Assembly: GCF_041240605.1 (NCBI RefSeq)
Contig: NZ_CP162487.1
Coordinates: forward strand, 2,363,001-2,427,000
Direction: 5' to 3'
Origin: Xanthomonas sp. DAR 80977
GTDB lineage: Bacteria > Pseudomonadota > Gammaproteobacteria > Xanthomonadales > Xanthomonadaceae
DNA: 64,000 nt
Position numbers and translations under genes: made by a program. The notes beneath the pieces are model-generated. The model saw nothing but the letters and a program-made list of their open reading frames with translations. It was not told the DNA's origin and did not search any database. Position 1 is the first letter of the stretch, and every line of letters starts with the position of its first letter. This document shows, one piece after another, positions 48,977 to 57,524 of the stretch.

Positions 48977-49606
48977 ATGCCTGACGAACTCGTAAACATC
49001 TCCAGTCAGTTCAAGGGTCTGCCGATGGGCGACCTGATCGGCGGCCCGCTGGATGCGGCCTGCGACGCGCAGGTCAAGCTGGCCCGCGCCACCGCCGATT
49101 TCATCCGCGTCATCGGCTTCCTGCCGCCGGACGCCGGCAGCACCGATCCGCAAGCGCTGGGCGCCACCCGCACCGCCAGCTTCCGCTTCAAGCGGCCGGT
49201 CGACGACCCGACCACCGCCGGCGGCATCGCCGAAGAGGAAGTGGAGCTGGAAGTGCCGTTGCTGGCCATCGTCAAGGTGCCGAGCCTGAGCATCCAGACG
49301 GTGGACGTCACCTTCGACATGGAGGTGAAGTCGTCCTTCTCCGAGAAGTCCTCGACCGACGCGTCGGCCTCGCTGTCGGCCGACATGGAATTCGGCTGGG
49401 GCATGTTCAAGGCCAAGGTGCACATCCAGGGCTCGGTGGCCACGCACAAGGAGAACACGCGCAGCTCCGACAACTCGGCCAAGTACCACGTCGCGGTGCA
49501 CGCCGAGGACAAGGGCATGCCGGAAGGGCTGGCGCGGGTGATGGACATCCTGCAGAGCTCGGTGGCGCCGCGCAAGGTCGGCGCGCCGGTGCCGGTCGCC
49601 GCGTAA
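48977..49606 (+). CDS. DUF2589-type protein B
   Basis: 209 residues. The DUF2589 pattern is clearest here: MPDELVNISSQFKGLPMGDL at the start, the core EVPLLAIVKVPSLSIQTVDV followed by TFDMEV, a charged Ser-rich middle, YHVAVHAEDKGMPEGLARVM, and the C-terminal DILQSSVAP. The family is soluble and of unknown function. It has no signal peptide. AAGGAG precedes the ATG. It is the middle member of the cluster and probably interacts with A and C; that is inference from conserved co-location and shared core only. Confidence 0.82.
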   Translation: MPDELVNISSQFKGLPMGDLIGGPLDAACDAQVKLARATADFIRVIGFLPPDAGSTDPQALGATRTASFRFKRPVDDPTTAGGIAEEEVELEVPLLAIVKVPSLSIQTVDVTFDMEVKSSFSEKSSTDASASLSADMEFGWGMFKAKVHIQGSVATHKENTRSSDNSAKYHVAVHAEDKGMPEGLARVMDILQSSVAPRKVGAPVPVAA

Positions 49607-49645
49607 GGCGTTAGTTGGACCATCTCGTCGGGGGACTCGTCAACG

Positions 49646-49906
49646 ATGTTCGACCTCACTGAAGTCAAGTTCGTCAAAAGGGTCGTGGTCGGTAGCGACA
49701 ACCCGACGCAGATGAAAACGCCCGAGCAGATCGAAGAGGCGCGGGCCATGCTCAACCGATGCCTGAGCGATACGCCCAAGGGCGCGATCATCGGCACCGA
49801 AAAGAATTTCGCCGTGCTGCAGGTCGGCGAGCACCAGGTGGTGATGCAGTGGCTGTGCTACCACGTGGGCTTCCCGCGCAAGCCCGGCTGGCTGAAGGAC
49901 GAATGA
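49646..49906 (+). CDS. 86-residue protein of unknown function
   Basis: A small soluble protein (MFDLTEVKFVKRVVVGSDNP at the start; KGAIIGTEKNFAVLQVGEHQ and VVMQWLCYHVGFPRK later) with alternating strand-like segments and one Cys. No family recognised. It starts 39 bp after gene B and its TGA overlaps the ATG of gene C (ATGA), so it is translated with that gene. Codon usage matches its neighbours, which supports it being real. Confidence 0.7.
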   Translation: MFDLTEVKFVKRVVVGSDNPTQMKTPEQIEEARAMLNRCLSDTPKGAIIGTEKNFAVLQVGEHQVVMQWLCYHVGFPRKPGWLKDE

Positions 49907-50364
49907 TGCGCGCGCCGCGCTGCGATTTCGACCTGTTGCTGCATGGCCTGGCGGCGGCGTTGCTGGATGCGCAGCAGCGCTGTCGCGCCCGCCACGAACA
50001 GCTGTTGCGCGCCTGCTTCGGCGGCGAGGCGGCGCTGCCGGTGGCGGCGTCCACGGCCGATGCGCCGTCGCTGCAGATCCCGCTGTGGGAGCTGCGCAGC
50101 TGGCAACTGCCGCAGATCGGCGAGCTGGCGCTGGCTTTCGAGGTCGAGCTGGAGGTGATCGACATGCCCGACGAGGCGCCGCGCCTGCTGCTGCAGGTGT
50201 TGCCGCGCAAGCCGCGGCGGCCGGGCCATCGCCTGCAGATCGTGTTCCAGGGCACGCACGCGCCGCTGGGCGAGGTGCTGTTCGACGGACAGCGGCTGAA
50301 ACTCTGGAACCTGCAACGCCCGCCCGGCGTGCAGGACCCTGCCACGGAGCCAGACCATGCGTAG
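49903..50364 (+). CDS. DUF2589-like protein C
   Basis: 153 residues. An N-terminal helix (CDFDLLLHGLAAALLDAQQR) is followed by a core LQIPLWELRSWQLPQIGELA then LAFEVELEV, which resembles the DUF2589 core of proteins A and B (PLL-x-LV...F-x-x-E-V). The similarity is weak and I infer, rather than see, a common origin. There is no signal peptide. Start is ATG 49903 (or 49906), overlapping the previous stop; the stop overlaps the next start by 8 bp. Confidence 0.68.
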   Translation: MMRAPRCDFDLLLHGLAAALLDAQQRCRARHEQLLRACFGGEAALPVAASTADAPSLQIPLWELRSWQLPQIGELALAFEVELEVIDMPDEAPRLLLQVLPRKPRRPGHRLQIVFQGTHAPLGEVLFDGQRLKLWNLQRPPGVQDPATEPDHA

Positions 50365-50551
50365 ACACGGGTTCGTCCTGTCGCGGCGCGACACCGACCA
50401 TTGGTGCAGGGAGTTGCGCATCGACCTGCTGTCGCTGGCCCGCGCGCAGCGCCGGCGTCGCCGCCGACGCATGGCCTCGGCGCTGCTGGCCCTGCTGTGC
50501 GCATGCGCGGCCCTGCTGGCCATCGCCTACTTCATCGCGCCGCCGTGGTGA
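50357..50551 (+). CDS. 64-residue single-span membrane protein, holin-like size
   Basis: Residues 1-38 are hydrophilic and strongly basic (an eight-residue Arg run RRRRRRRR at ~32-39 preceded by DLLSLARAQ). Residues ~40-60 form one hydrophobic span (MASALLALLCACAALLAIAY) and the protein ends FIAPPW. By the positive-inside rule the N-terminus is cytosolic. Its size and single span fit a class III holin or a membrane adaptor, but nothing proves that. It overlaps gene C by 8 bp. Confidence 0.68.
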   Translation: MRRHGFVLSRRDTDHWCRELRIDLLSLARAQRRRRRRRMASALLALLCACAALLAIAYFIAPPW

Positions 50552-50593
50552 ACGGCCGCAGATGCCCCCCATCCACTTCAACAGGAGAGTCGC

Positions 50594-51349
50594 ATGCCCA
50601 TCCGTTCGCAGCGTTTCCCGCGCCCAGGCCTGTGGCCGGCGCTATGCCTGGCGCTGGCGCTACCGTTGTTGACCGCCGGCGCGGCCCCACCGGCGACACC
50701 GGCGGCGCTGCCGGGCGGCGACTGGCGCGGCAGCCTGGCGCTGGATAGCCGGCGCATCGCCGCGGTCCGCCTGGAGCAGCGCGCCGGCAAGGCCAGCCTG
50801 CAGTTCGATGCGCCGCTGAACTGCACGCTGGCGCTGCTGCCGCAGGAGGCCGGCGCCTATCGCCTGGAGTCGATCAATGGCGGCATCTATTGCGACCGGC
50901 TGCTGGGCCGGCGCCTGACCGCGCAGCGCAGCGCCGCCGACGACCTGCAACTGAGCATCGACGACACGCCGTTGCCGGTGCTGCTGCACACCGCGCCGGG
51001 CCCGGTCAGCGCGCTGCAGGGCAACTGGCGCCTGGCAGGCGGCAGCGGCGGCGGCCGCAACCCGGTGGCGCTGACGCTGGCGATCGCCGCCACGCCGCTG
51101 TCGCCCGGCGCCGCCGTGGCCAGGCTGCGCTACGGCAGCCCGCGCGATTGCCAGCTCGAGGCGCGCTACGCCGGCATGCGCGACGCCACGCTGGTGCTGT
51201 CGCTCACCGTCAACGACGCCGGCTACTGCGGCCGGCTCAGCGATGGCCAGGCCGAACTGCAGCCGCAGCCGGACGGGAGCGCCACCCTGCGGATCTTCGA
51301 CCGCCTCGGCACCCGCGCCGACGCCGGCACCCTGCAGCGCATTCCCTAG
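50594..51349 (+). CDS. Exported protein with two tandem related domains
   Basis: 251 residues, signal peptide ~1-30 (LWPALCLALALPLLTAGA). Two units of ~95 residues follow, one from GDWRGSLAL (residue ~42) and one from GNWRLAGGS (residue ~142). Each has a Cys in mid-unit (LNCTL and RDCQL) and a second Cys in a Gly-x-Tyr-Cys context (GGIYCDRLL and DAGYCGRLS), presumably forming one disulphide per unit. Beta-rich, no family recognised. Good ribosome site (CAGGAG). The TAG stop lies at the boundary of a palindromic element (51348-51572), so the original 3' end may have been altered. Confidence 0.72.
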   Translation: MPIRSQRFPRPGLWPALCLALALPLLTAGAAPPATPAALPGGDWRGSLALDSRRIAAVRLEQRAGKASLQFDAPLNCTLALLPQEAGAYRLESINGGIYCDRLLGRRLTAQRSAADDLQLSIDDTPLPVLLHTAPGPVSALQGNWRLAGGSGGGRNPVALTLAIAATPLSPGAAVARLRYGSPRDCQLEARYAGMRDATLVLSLTVNDAGYCGRLSDGQAELQPQPDGSATLRIFDRLGTRADAGTLQRIP

Positions 51350-51572
51350 GGCGTGTCACCAATCCCCGAGCGGCTCGCGCCACTCCTGCGCATGCGTGTC
51401 CACGTCCGCGCCGGCACGGCAGCGTGCACGCGCAAGCGTGGCTGGGTCTGTCAGGCCGCCAGCCGGCACCGCGCGGCTTGACCCGACCACCCGTCAGGCG
51501 CTGCGCCACGCGGCACCGGCTGGCGACCCGACAGACCCAACGCGACCTGCTCGGGAATTGACGACACGCCCC
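51348..51572. mobile_element. MITE-like palindromic element, 225 bp
   Basis: The ends are a 24-bp imperfect inverted repeat: 51348-51371 (AGGGCGTGTCACCAATCCCC then GAGC) and 51549-51572, which read on the other strand is GGGGCGTGTCGTCAATTCCC then GAGC. That is 20 of 24 positions matching. A second inverted repeat inside, 51443-51473 and 51509-51539, matches at 27 of 31 positions and begins TGGGTCTGTC. There is no coding frame. The end sequence resembles terminal repeats of IS5-type elements as I recall them, so a non-autonomous derivative is likely. Confidence 0.68.
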
Positions 51573-51642
51573 TGGGCGCCAGCCGCCATGTGCGCGGGCA
51601 CCGGCACCGCTGCCACCACCGTTCCCGTCCAGGAGTGCTCCG

Positions 51643-52671
51643 ATGAACGCATGGGTCCAGGCCTTGGGCGCGGCCGTGCGGCGCTGGCTCGCCGTTACCG
51701 GGACGGCTTCCGCGTCGCGGGCGCCGCCGGCGGGCATCCTGCCGCAGCTGCGCGTGGAATGCGAGGCGATGGCGCGCTATGCGCTGGAACACGGCATGGC
51801 CGTGCCGCCGGAGCTGGTCGCGCGCCTGTCGGCGCTGCTGGATGGAACCGTGCCCAGCGCCGCCGGCAGCGAGCGCTGCGCGCACGAACTGGCGGTGATG
51901 CACCGGCGGCTGGCGCAACTGATCCGCCCGGCGACGCCGCAGGCGGTGTTCCTGCTCGATGCCGAGCGCCGCCGCCGGCACTGGGCGACGCTGCTGGGGC
52001 CCTTGCCACTGGTGCGCGCGCTGACCGCGACCTCGCTGCTGTTCCTGTTCGCGGTGGTGGCGTCGGCCTTGTCCGACGAGGTGAGCGCGGACAACGTGCG
52101 CCTGGGCTTCCTGGATTCCTCCGGCAGCGTGCTGCTGTGGAACGCCTTGTTCCTGCTGTCCTGCGCCGGCCTGGGCGCGTCGTTCTCGTCCCTGTTCCAG
52201 GTGCATCGCTACGTCGCCAACGCCACCTACGATCCCAAGTTCGACGCCTCCTACGGCGCGCGCATGATCCTGGGCCTGATCGCCGGGCTGATCCTGGTCG
52301 AGGTGCTGCCCGGCGACCTGTTCGAGAGCGGCGGCATGCGCACCTTCGGCAAGCCGACCCTGGCGATGCTGGGCGGCTTCTCCGCGACCGCGGTGTACCG
52401 GCTGCTGCAGCGCCTGGTCGATTCCATGGAGACGCTGGTGCGCGGCGACGCCGCGGCGCAGACCCAGGCGACGCTGGAGGTGCAGCGCGCCGGCAACGAC
52501 GCCGAACGCATGCGCTGGCAGGGCGAGCTGGCCGCGCAGCTGATGGCCCTGCAGCAGTCGATCGACGCCGGCACGCCGCCGGCCATGGTGCAGCAGCGGC
52601 TCGCCGCGTTCGCCCGCGCCATGCTGCAGGCGGACAGCCCGGCAACCTCGGGCTTGCCGCCGCCGGAGTGA
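51643..52671 (+). CDS. Multi-span membrane protein with cytosolic coiled tail
   Basis: 342 residues. A ~120-residue helical N-terminal region is followed by spans at about residues 125-145 (ALTATSLLFLFAVVASAL), 163-185 (SVLLWNALFLLSCAGLGASF), 205-222 (ARMILGLIAGLILVEVL) and 238-255 (TLAMLGGFSATAVYRL). A C-terminal ~85-residue amphipathic tail rich in Ala, Gln and Glu follows. No family recognised. GGAG lies 8 nt before ATG 51643. It follows the MITE-like element and is the last gene of the GH108-DUF2589 cluster on this strand before the response regulator. Confidence 0.72.
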   Translation: MNAWVQALGAAVRRWLAVTGTASASRAPPAGILPQLRVECEAMARYALEHGMAVPPELVARLSALLDGTVPSAAGSERCAHELAVMHRRLAQLIRPATPQAVFLLDAERRRRHWATLLGPLPLVRALTATSLLFLFAVVASALSDEVSADNVRLGFLDSSGSVLLWNALFLLSCAGLGASFSSLFQVHRYVANATYDPKFDASYGARMILGLIAGLILVEVLPGDLFESGGMRTFGKPTLAMLGGFSATAVYRLLQRLVDSMETLVRGDAAAQTQATLEVQRAGNDAERMRWQGELAAQLMALQQSIDAGTPPAMVQQRLAAFARAMLQADSPATSGLPPPE

Positions 52672-53012
52672 CCGCCACCGCCGCCGCGTGCGGTCGCCGC
52701 ATTCGCACGATCGGCCACGTTGCGCCGAGCATACGTTTTCCCGGTGCGATTCGCGGTTCGCGCACCGCCTCGGCCATCCCTGTCTACGTAGCGAGACGAA
52801 TGCAGCAATCGGCATAAGTTCAGGTGTGGGCACCGCCTGATATCAGCTTGAGTCCGATGGCCGCGATTGTGCGGCGTGACAAGCTGGCTTCGCCACGCAA
52901 GTGACGCCGTTCCGCCGCACATCGGGTTCAAAAGGGGCGCTCGCGCCGCAGGGGAGCGTTCTCGCGCGGTGGCGAGCGTAGGGAGATCCACGCCGAGGAC
53001 AACGGGTAGAGA
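52672..53012. other. Intergenic region, nothing recognised
   Basis: 341 bp upstream of the response-regulator gene. No convincing promoter boxes, hairpin, repeat or coding frame was found. Confidence 0.5.
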
Positions 53013-53723
53013 ATGAACACACGTATCGTGATTGCCGCCGACCGCAGCATCGTGCTGGAGGGCATGGTCGCCCTGTTGAACAACACGCCGGACATCGACG
53101 TGGTCGGCCATGCCGCCGACGGCCTGGAGTGCGTGCAACTGGTGACCAGGAGACAGCCCGACATCGTGCTGATGGACGTGATGCTGCCGGGCTTGAACGG
53201 GATCGAGGCCACGCGCCGGCTGCTGCAGCGCAGCCCGCACAGCAAGGCGATCTGCATCGCCGCCTCCGACGCCGCGGCCAACGTGCGCGCGGTCATCGAT
53301 GCCGGCGCCAAGGGCTGCCTGGCCCGCAACAGCACCTTCCACGAGCTGCTGCGCGCCATCCAGCAGGTCAGCAACGACCAGCTGTACATCAGCCCGAGCC
53401 TGTCGCAATCGCTGGTCAGCGAGTACCGCTGCGCGCAGGGCGACGCGGCCTCGGCCTACACGCTGCTGACCTCGCGCGAACGCGAAATCGTGCAATTGCT
53501 GTCCGAAGGGCTGTCCACCAAGGAGATCGCCGCGCGGCTGCATATCAGCGTCAAGACCATCGGCACCCATCGCGAGCACATCATGCTCAAGCTCGGCATG
53601 CACGGCATCGCCCAGTTGACCCGCTATGCGATCCGCGAGGGCCTGTCGCCGCTGGACGGCGGGATGGGGAACGGCAAACGGGCGGATGGCGACCGGCAGC
53701 GGCTGGCCAGCACCTGCGGCTGA
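53013..53723 (+). CDS. NarL/LuxR-type response regulator with degenerate receiver
   Basis: 236 residues. The receiver (1-120) keeps the phosphoacceptor Asp55 in IVLMDVMLPGLNG. The usual acidic pair (Asp-Asp) is Ala9-Asp10 in IVIAADRSIV, and the usual conserved Lys of the GAKGYLLK motif is Arg105 in GAKGCLARN. The C-terminal LuxR helix-turn-helix (about 150-210) is intact: LTSREREIVQLLSEGLSTKE and IAARLHISVKTIGTHRE. No histidine kinase gene is adjacent, so this is an orphan regulator. Altered Mg-site and Lys may mean weak or phosphorylation-independent activity. Confidence 0.92.
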   Translation: MNTRIVIAADRSIVLEGMVALLNNTPDIDVVGHAADGLECVQLVTRRQPDIVLMDVMLPGLNGIEATRRLLQRSPHSKAICIAASDAAANVRAVIDAGAKGCLARNSTFHELLRAIQQVSNDQLYISPSLSQSLVSEYRCAQGDAASAYTLLTSREREIVQLLSEGLSTKEIAARLHISVKTIGTHREHIMLKLGMHGIAQLTRYAIREGLSPLDGGMGNGKRADGDRQRLASTCG

Positions 53724-53741
53724 GCGCTTGCGCGTTGTTAG

Positions 53742-53860
53742 CCCCTCTCCCATCGGGAGAGGGGTTGGGGTGAGGGTACGGAGCGAAGCCCTCGCGATGT
53801 TGGGTCGCGCGAGGCCGCGCACCTACCCTCATCCGTCTCTTCGGGGCAGCTTCCCCCTAA
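53742..53860. repeat. Family C composite repeat
   Basis: CCCCTCTCCC-AT-CGGGAGAGGGG followed by TTGGGGTGAGGG at 53742-53775, a spacer with GCGAAGCCCTCGCGATG, and an inverted CCCTCATCC module near 53826-53860. Relative of 16257-16440. It lies between two convergent genes. Confidence 0.85.
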
Positions 53861-53984
53861 ACGGTGGCCGTGGTCCCGACTAGAGAAGGAACGGCCGCAG
53901 TGTCACGGACAGCGGCGTGCACCGGCGGCAACGCAGCATGCGCAAGACGCCACGCAATCGCCACGCGTTCGGCGCCTGCGCCGC

Positions 53985-54611
53985 TCAGCCGCGCGGCAGG
54001 CGCTCGCGCATCAGCGCGGCCACCGCCTGCGCGCCCGGATCGGCCTGCGCCTGCAGCGCCTGGCGTACCGCCTCCACGTTGGCCGGTGGATGGTTCTGGC
54101 TGAGCTTGAATTTCAGTTCCACCCGCTCCGGTTCGAAGCGGAAGCCGACGATGCCGCGCAGCTGGCGCCGGTGCGCCTCGTTGTCCGGCTCGTAGCGCCA
54201 GTCGCTGCCGAGCGCGCGCTCGTGGCGTTCGCTGAGCCGCGCCACGATGTCGGCCAGCAGCGCCTCGTCGTCGCTGACCTGCAACTGGCCGTGCAGATGC
54301 GCGGTGGCGTAGTTCCAGGTCGGCACGCGCGCCATCGCCTCCTTGTCCGGGTACCAGCCCGGCGACACGTAGGCCTGCGGTCCGTGCACGATCAGCAGCG
54401 CCGGGCCGGCATGCCGCGACTGCGGGTTGGCGCGCGCCCAGTGGCCCTCGATCACGATGCGTGCGCCGTCGCGCCGGTACAGCACCGGCAGCGGCGTGGC
54501 GCAGGGCAGGCCGTCGTCGCCGACGCTGACCAGGGTCGCGAACGGGTCGCGCGCGATCAGCGCGTCGAGCGCGCCCAGGTCGGTTTCGGCGAACGCCGGC
54601 GGGACGTGCAT
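53985..54611 (-). CDS. PaiB-like FMN-binding protein
   Basis: 208 residues of the PaiB/FMN-binding split-barrel family. Visible are MHVPPAFAETDLGALDALIA, PFATLVSVGDDGLPCATPLP, VSPGWYPDKEAMARVPTWNY followed by ATAHLHG, and the C-terminal VELKFKLSQNHPP. B. subtilis PaiB is a negative regulator of sporulation and protease genes; whether this homologue binds DNA or acts as a flavin/heme enzyme is open. It stands alone at the left end of a minus-strand series. Confidence 0.88.
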   Translation of the reverse strand: MHVPPAFAETDLGALDALIARDPFATLVSVGDDGLPCATPLPVLYRRDGARIVIEGHWARANPQSRHAGPALLIVHGPQAYVSPGWYPDKEAMARVPTWNYATAHLHGQLQVSDDEALLADIVARLSERHERALGSDWRYEPDNEAHRRQLRGIVGFRFEPERVELKFKLSQNHPPANVEAVRQALQAQADPGAQAVAALMRERLPRG

Positions 54612-54618
54612 CGGCCGC

Positions 54619-54933
54619 TCAGGCGCGCGCGCCGAGGGTCTGGGTCATGCGCCCGCGCAGCGCCGCGTCGTTGTCGGCCTGCGGCGGCGCCACTTCATGC
54701 AGCGAGAACCCGCGCGCCAGCGCATCGTCCTCGTCCAGGCCGTCGTAGGCGACGAATTCGGCGTCGAACAGCGCCGCTTGCGCGGTGTCCTCGCTGTCGT
54801 AGCTGAGCGTGTTGCCGTCGCTGTCCAGTACCTCGGCGGTGCCGGCCTCGCGCACGCGCAGGCGCGCCCACACCAGGATGCGGCCGAGGCTGGCCAGGTA
54901 CCACCGATCGGCGGCGGATGCGTCTGAAGTCAT
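54619..54933 (-). CDS. Small soluble protein of unknown function
   Basis: 104 residues. The segment WYLASLGRILVWARLRVREA is followed by an acidic half (DSDGNTLSYDSEDTAQAALF, GLDEDDALA). No family recognised. Its ATG overlaps the TGA of the membrane protein gene upstream (ATGA), and seven bp separate its stop from the PaiB-like start, so all small genes here are probably one operon with the asnS end. Confidence 0.7.
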   Translation of the reverse strand: MTSDASAADRWYLASLGRILVWARLRVREAGTAEVLDSDGNTLSYDSEDTAQAALFDAEFVAYDGLDEDDALARGFSLHEVAPPQADNDAALRGRMTQTLGARA

Positions 54934-55235
54934 GGAATCACCAGGGAAAGCAGCCAGAGCAGGGCGGCCATGCCCAGGCCGAAGAAGATGGTCAGCAGCG
55001 ACAGCCAGGCCGGCGTCGCCAGCCCGGACAGCGAACGGTCGCCGAGCGGGCGGTAGCGCCGCGCCAGCAGCCAGCCCAGCGCCACCGGCTTGAGGAAGGC
55101 GCCGGGACCGAACGCCGCCACCAGCGGCGGATGCCGGTCGCGGATGTGCACCAGGGTCAGCGGCCAGAAGATCAGGAACGCGCTGAACCCGGCGATCGCC
55201 ACGCCGACGAAGCACAGCGCGAAGAACAGGATCAT
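54930..55235 (-). CDS. Small two- to three-span membrane protein
   Basis: 101 residues with spans at about 1-27 (MILFFALCFVGVAIAGFSAF...) and 76-100 (PAWLSLLTIFFGLGMAALLW), separated by a basic loop with RHPPLVAAFGPGAFLKPVAL. No family recognised. It overlaps both neighbours by 4 bp (ATGA junctions), so it is tightly coupled to the 125- and 104-residue proteins. Confidence 0.72.
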   Translation of the reverse strand: MILFFALCFVGVAIAGFSAFLIFWPLTLVHIRDRHPPLVAAFGPGAFLKPVALGWLLARRYRPLGDRSLSGLATPAWLSLLTIFFGLGMAALLWLLSLVIP

Positions 55236-55609
55236 GGGGCGGCCTCCTCAGGCGGCGCATCGAAGCGCGCGACGATCTCGATGGGACCGACGATGTTGTC
55301 GTTCAGCGCATCCAGCGCCTCGGCCGGGATCCACCACTCGGTGTGGTGCGCGCCGCCCACTTTCTGCACCGGGTAGGGCGCCAGGAACGCCGCGCGCACG
55401 GCGAAGCGGGCCACGTAGCCGACGCCGCTGTCCTTGACGTTCCAGCGCCCGGCGATCTCCTCGGCGTAGCGCTGGTTGGTCACCGGATAGAAGATCGGCT
55501 GCTCGGGCAGCCGCGGCGGCCAGCGCCGGAACCCGGCCTCGCGCAGCAGCGCGAACTCCTCCGGCCCCAGCGGGCGGTACATGGTCACCGTGGCGTCGGC
55601 GTCGGCCAT
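55232..55609 (-). CDS. Conserved small protein (often labelled ADP-ribosylation/crystallin J1)
   Basis: 125 residues. It has the conserved-looking LREAGFRRWPPRLPEQPIFY followed by PVTNQRYAEEIAGRW, and GGAHHTEWWIPAEALDALND. In related genomes this family carries the label ADP-ribosylation/crystallin J1, which has no experimental basis that I know of, so function is unknown. It lies 4 bp after the asnS stop and overlaps the next gene by 4 bp. Confidence 0.75.
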   Translation of the reverse strand: MADADATVTMYRPLGPEEFALLREAGFRRWPPRLPEQPIFYPVTNQRYAEEIAGRWNVKDSGVGYVARFAVRAAFLAPYPVQKVGGAHHTEWWIPAEALDALNDNIVGPIEIVARFDAPPEEAAP

Positions 55610-55613
55610 CGCC

Positions 55614-57014
<1,401 letters not shown>

Positions 57015-57119
57015 GACTTGAATCCTCGCCGCAGCGACTCGATATGGAACGGGCAAGTGTACTGGCTGAACCGCGGCGCTTGCGAGGCGCGGCGCGCATC
57101 CGCCGCACCGGTTCCTCCC

Positions 57120-57125
57120 TATAAT
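57120..57125 (+). promoter_or_regulatory. Candidate -10 box of the IscA-like gene
   Basis: A perfect TATAAT 31 bp before the ATG, giving a leader of about 24 nt. No good -35 was found at the right spacing. Confidence 0.45.
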
Positions 57126-57155
57126 GACCGTTCGCTGTCCCCGGAGTCGTTCGCC

Positions 57156-57509
57156 ATGGCCATCCACCTCACTCCCGTCGCCTTCGAGCGCGTGCAGCGC
57201 TTCGTCGCCCAGACCCCCGGCGCGCTGGGCCTGCGCTTCGGCGTCGAACGCACCGGGTGCTCGGGCTGGGGCCATGTCACCGACCTGGCGCGCGAGGCGC
57301 ACCCGGACGATGCGGTGTTCGAGCAGGACGGGGTGCGCATCTACGTCGATGCCGCCAGCCTGCCGCTGGTCGACGGCACCGAGATCGATTTCGCCAGGCA
57401 GGGCCTGGGCGAGACCTTCATCTTCCGCAATCCCAACGCCACCGCCGAATGCGGCTGCGGCGAGAGCTTCACCACCGACGCCGAGCATGCGGCCGCCGCC
57501 GCGCGCTGA
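57156..57509 (+). CDS. IscA/HesB-family iron-sulfur carrier
   Basis: 117 residues, A-type Fe-S scaffold or carrier. The three invariant cysteines are present, one in RTGCSGWGH near residue 35 and two in ECGCGESF near residue 100. The beta-rich middle ([20 protein letters not shown]) is typical. It stands alone, divergent from asnS and convergent with the phosphopantetheinyl transferase gene, not in an isc or suf cluster. It could correspond to ErpA or IscA; the sequence alone does not decide. Confidence 0.92.
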   Translation: MAIHLTPVAFERVQRFVAQTPGALGLRFGVERTGCSGWGHVTDLAREAHPDDAVFEQDGVRIYVDAASLPLVDGTEIDFARQGLGETFIFRNPNATAECGCGESFTTDAEHAAAAAR

Positions 57510-57524
57510 GCGCCGGCGCCGCGC

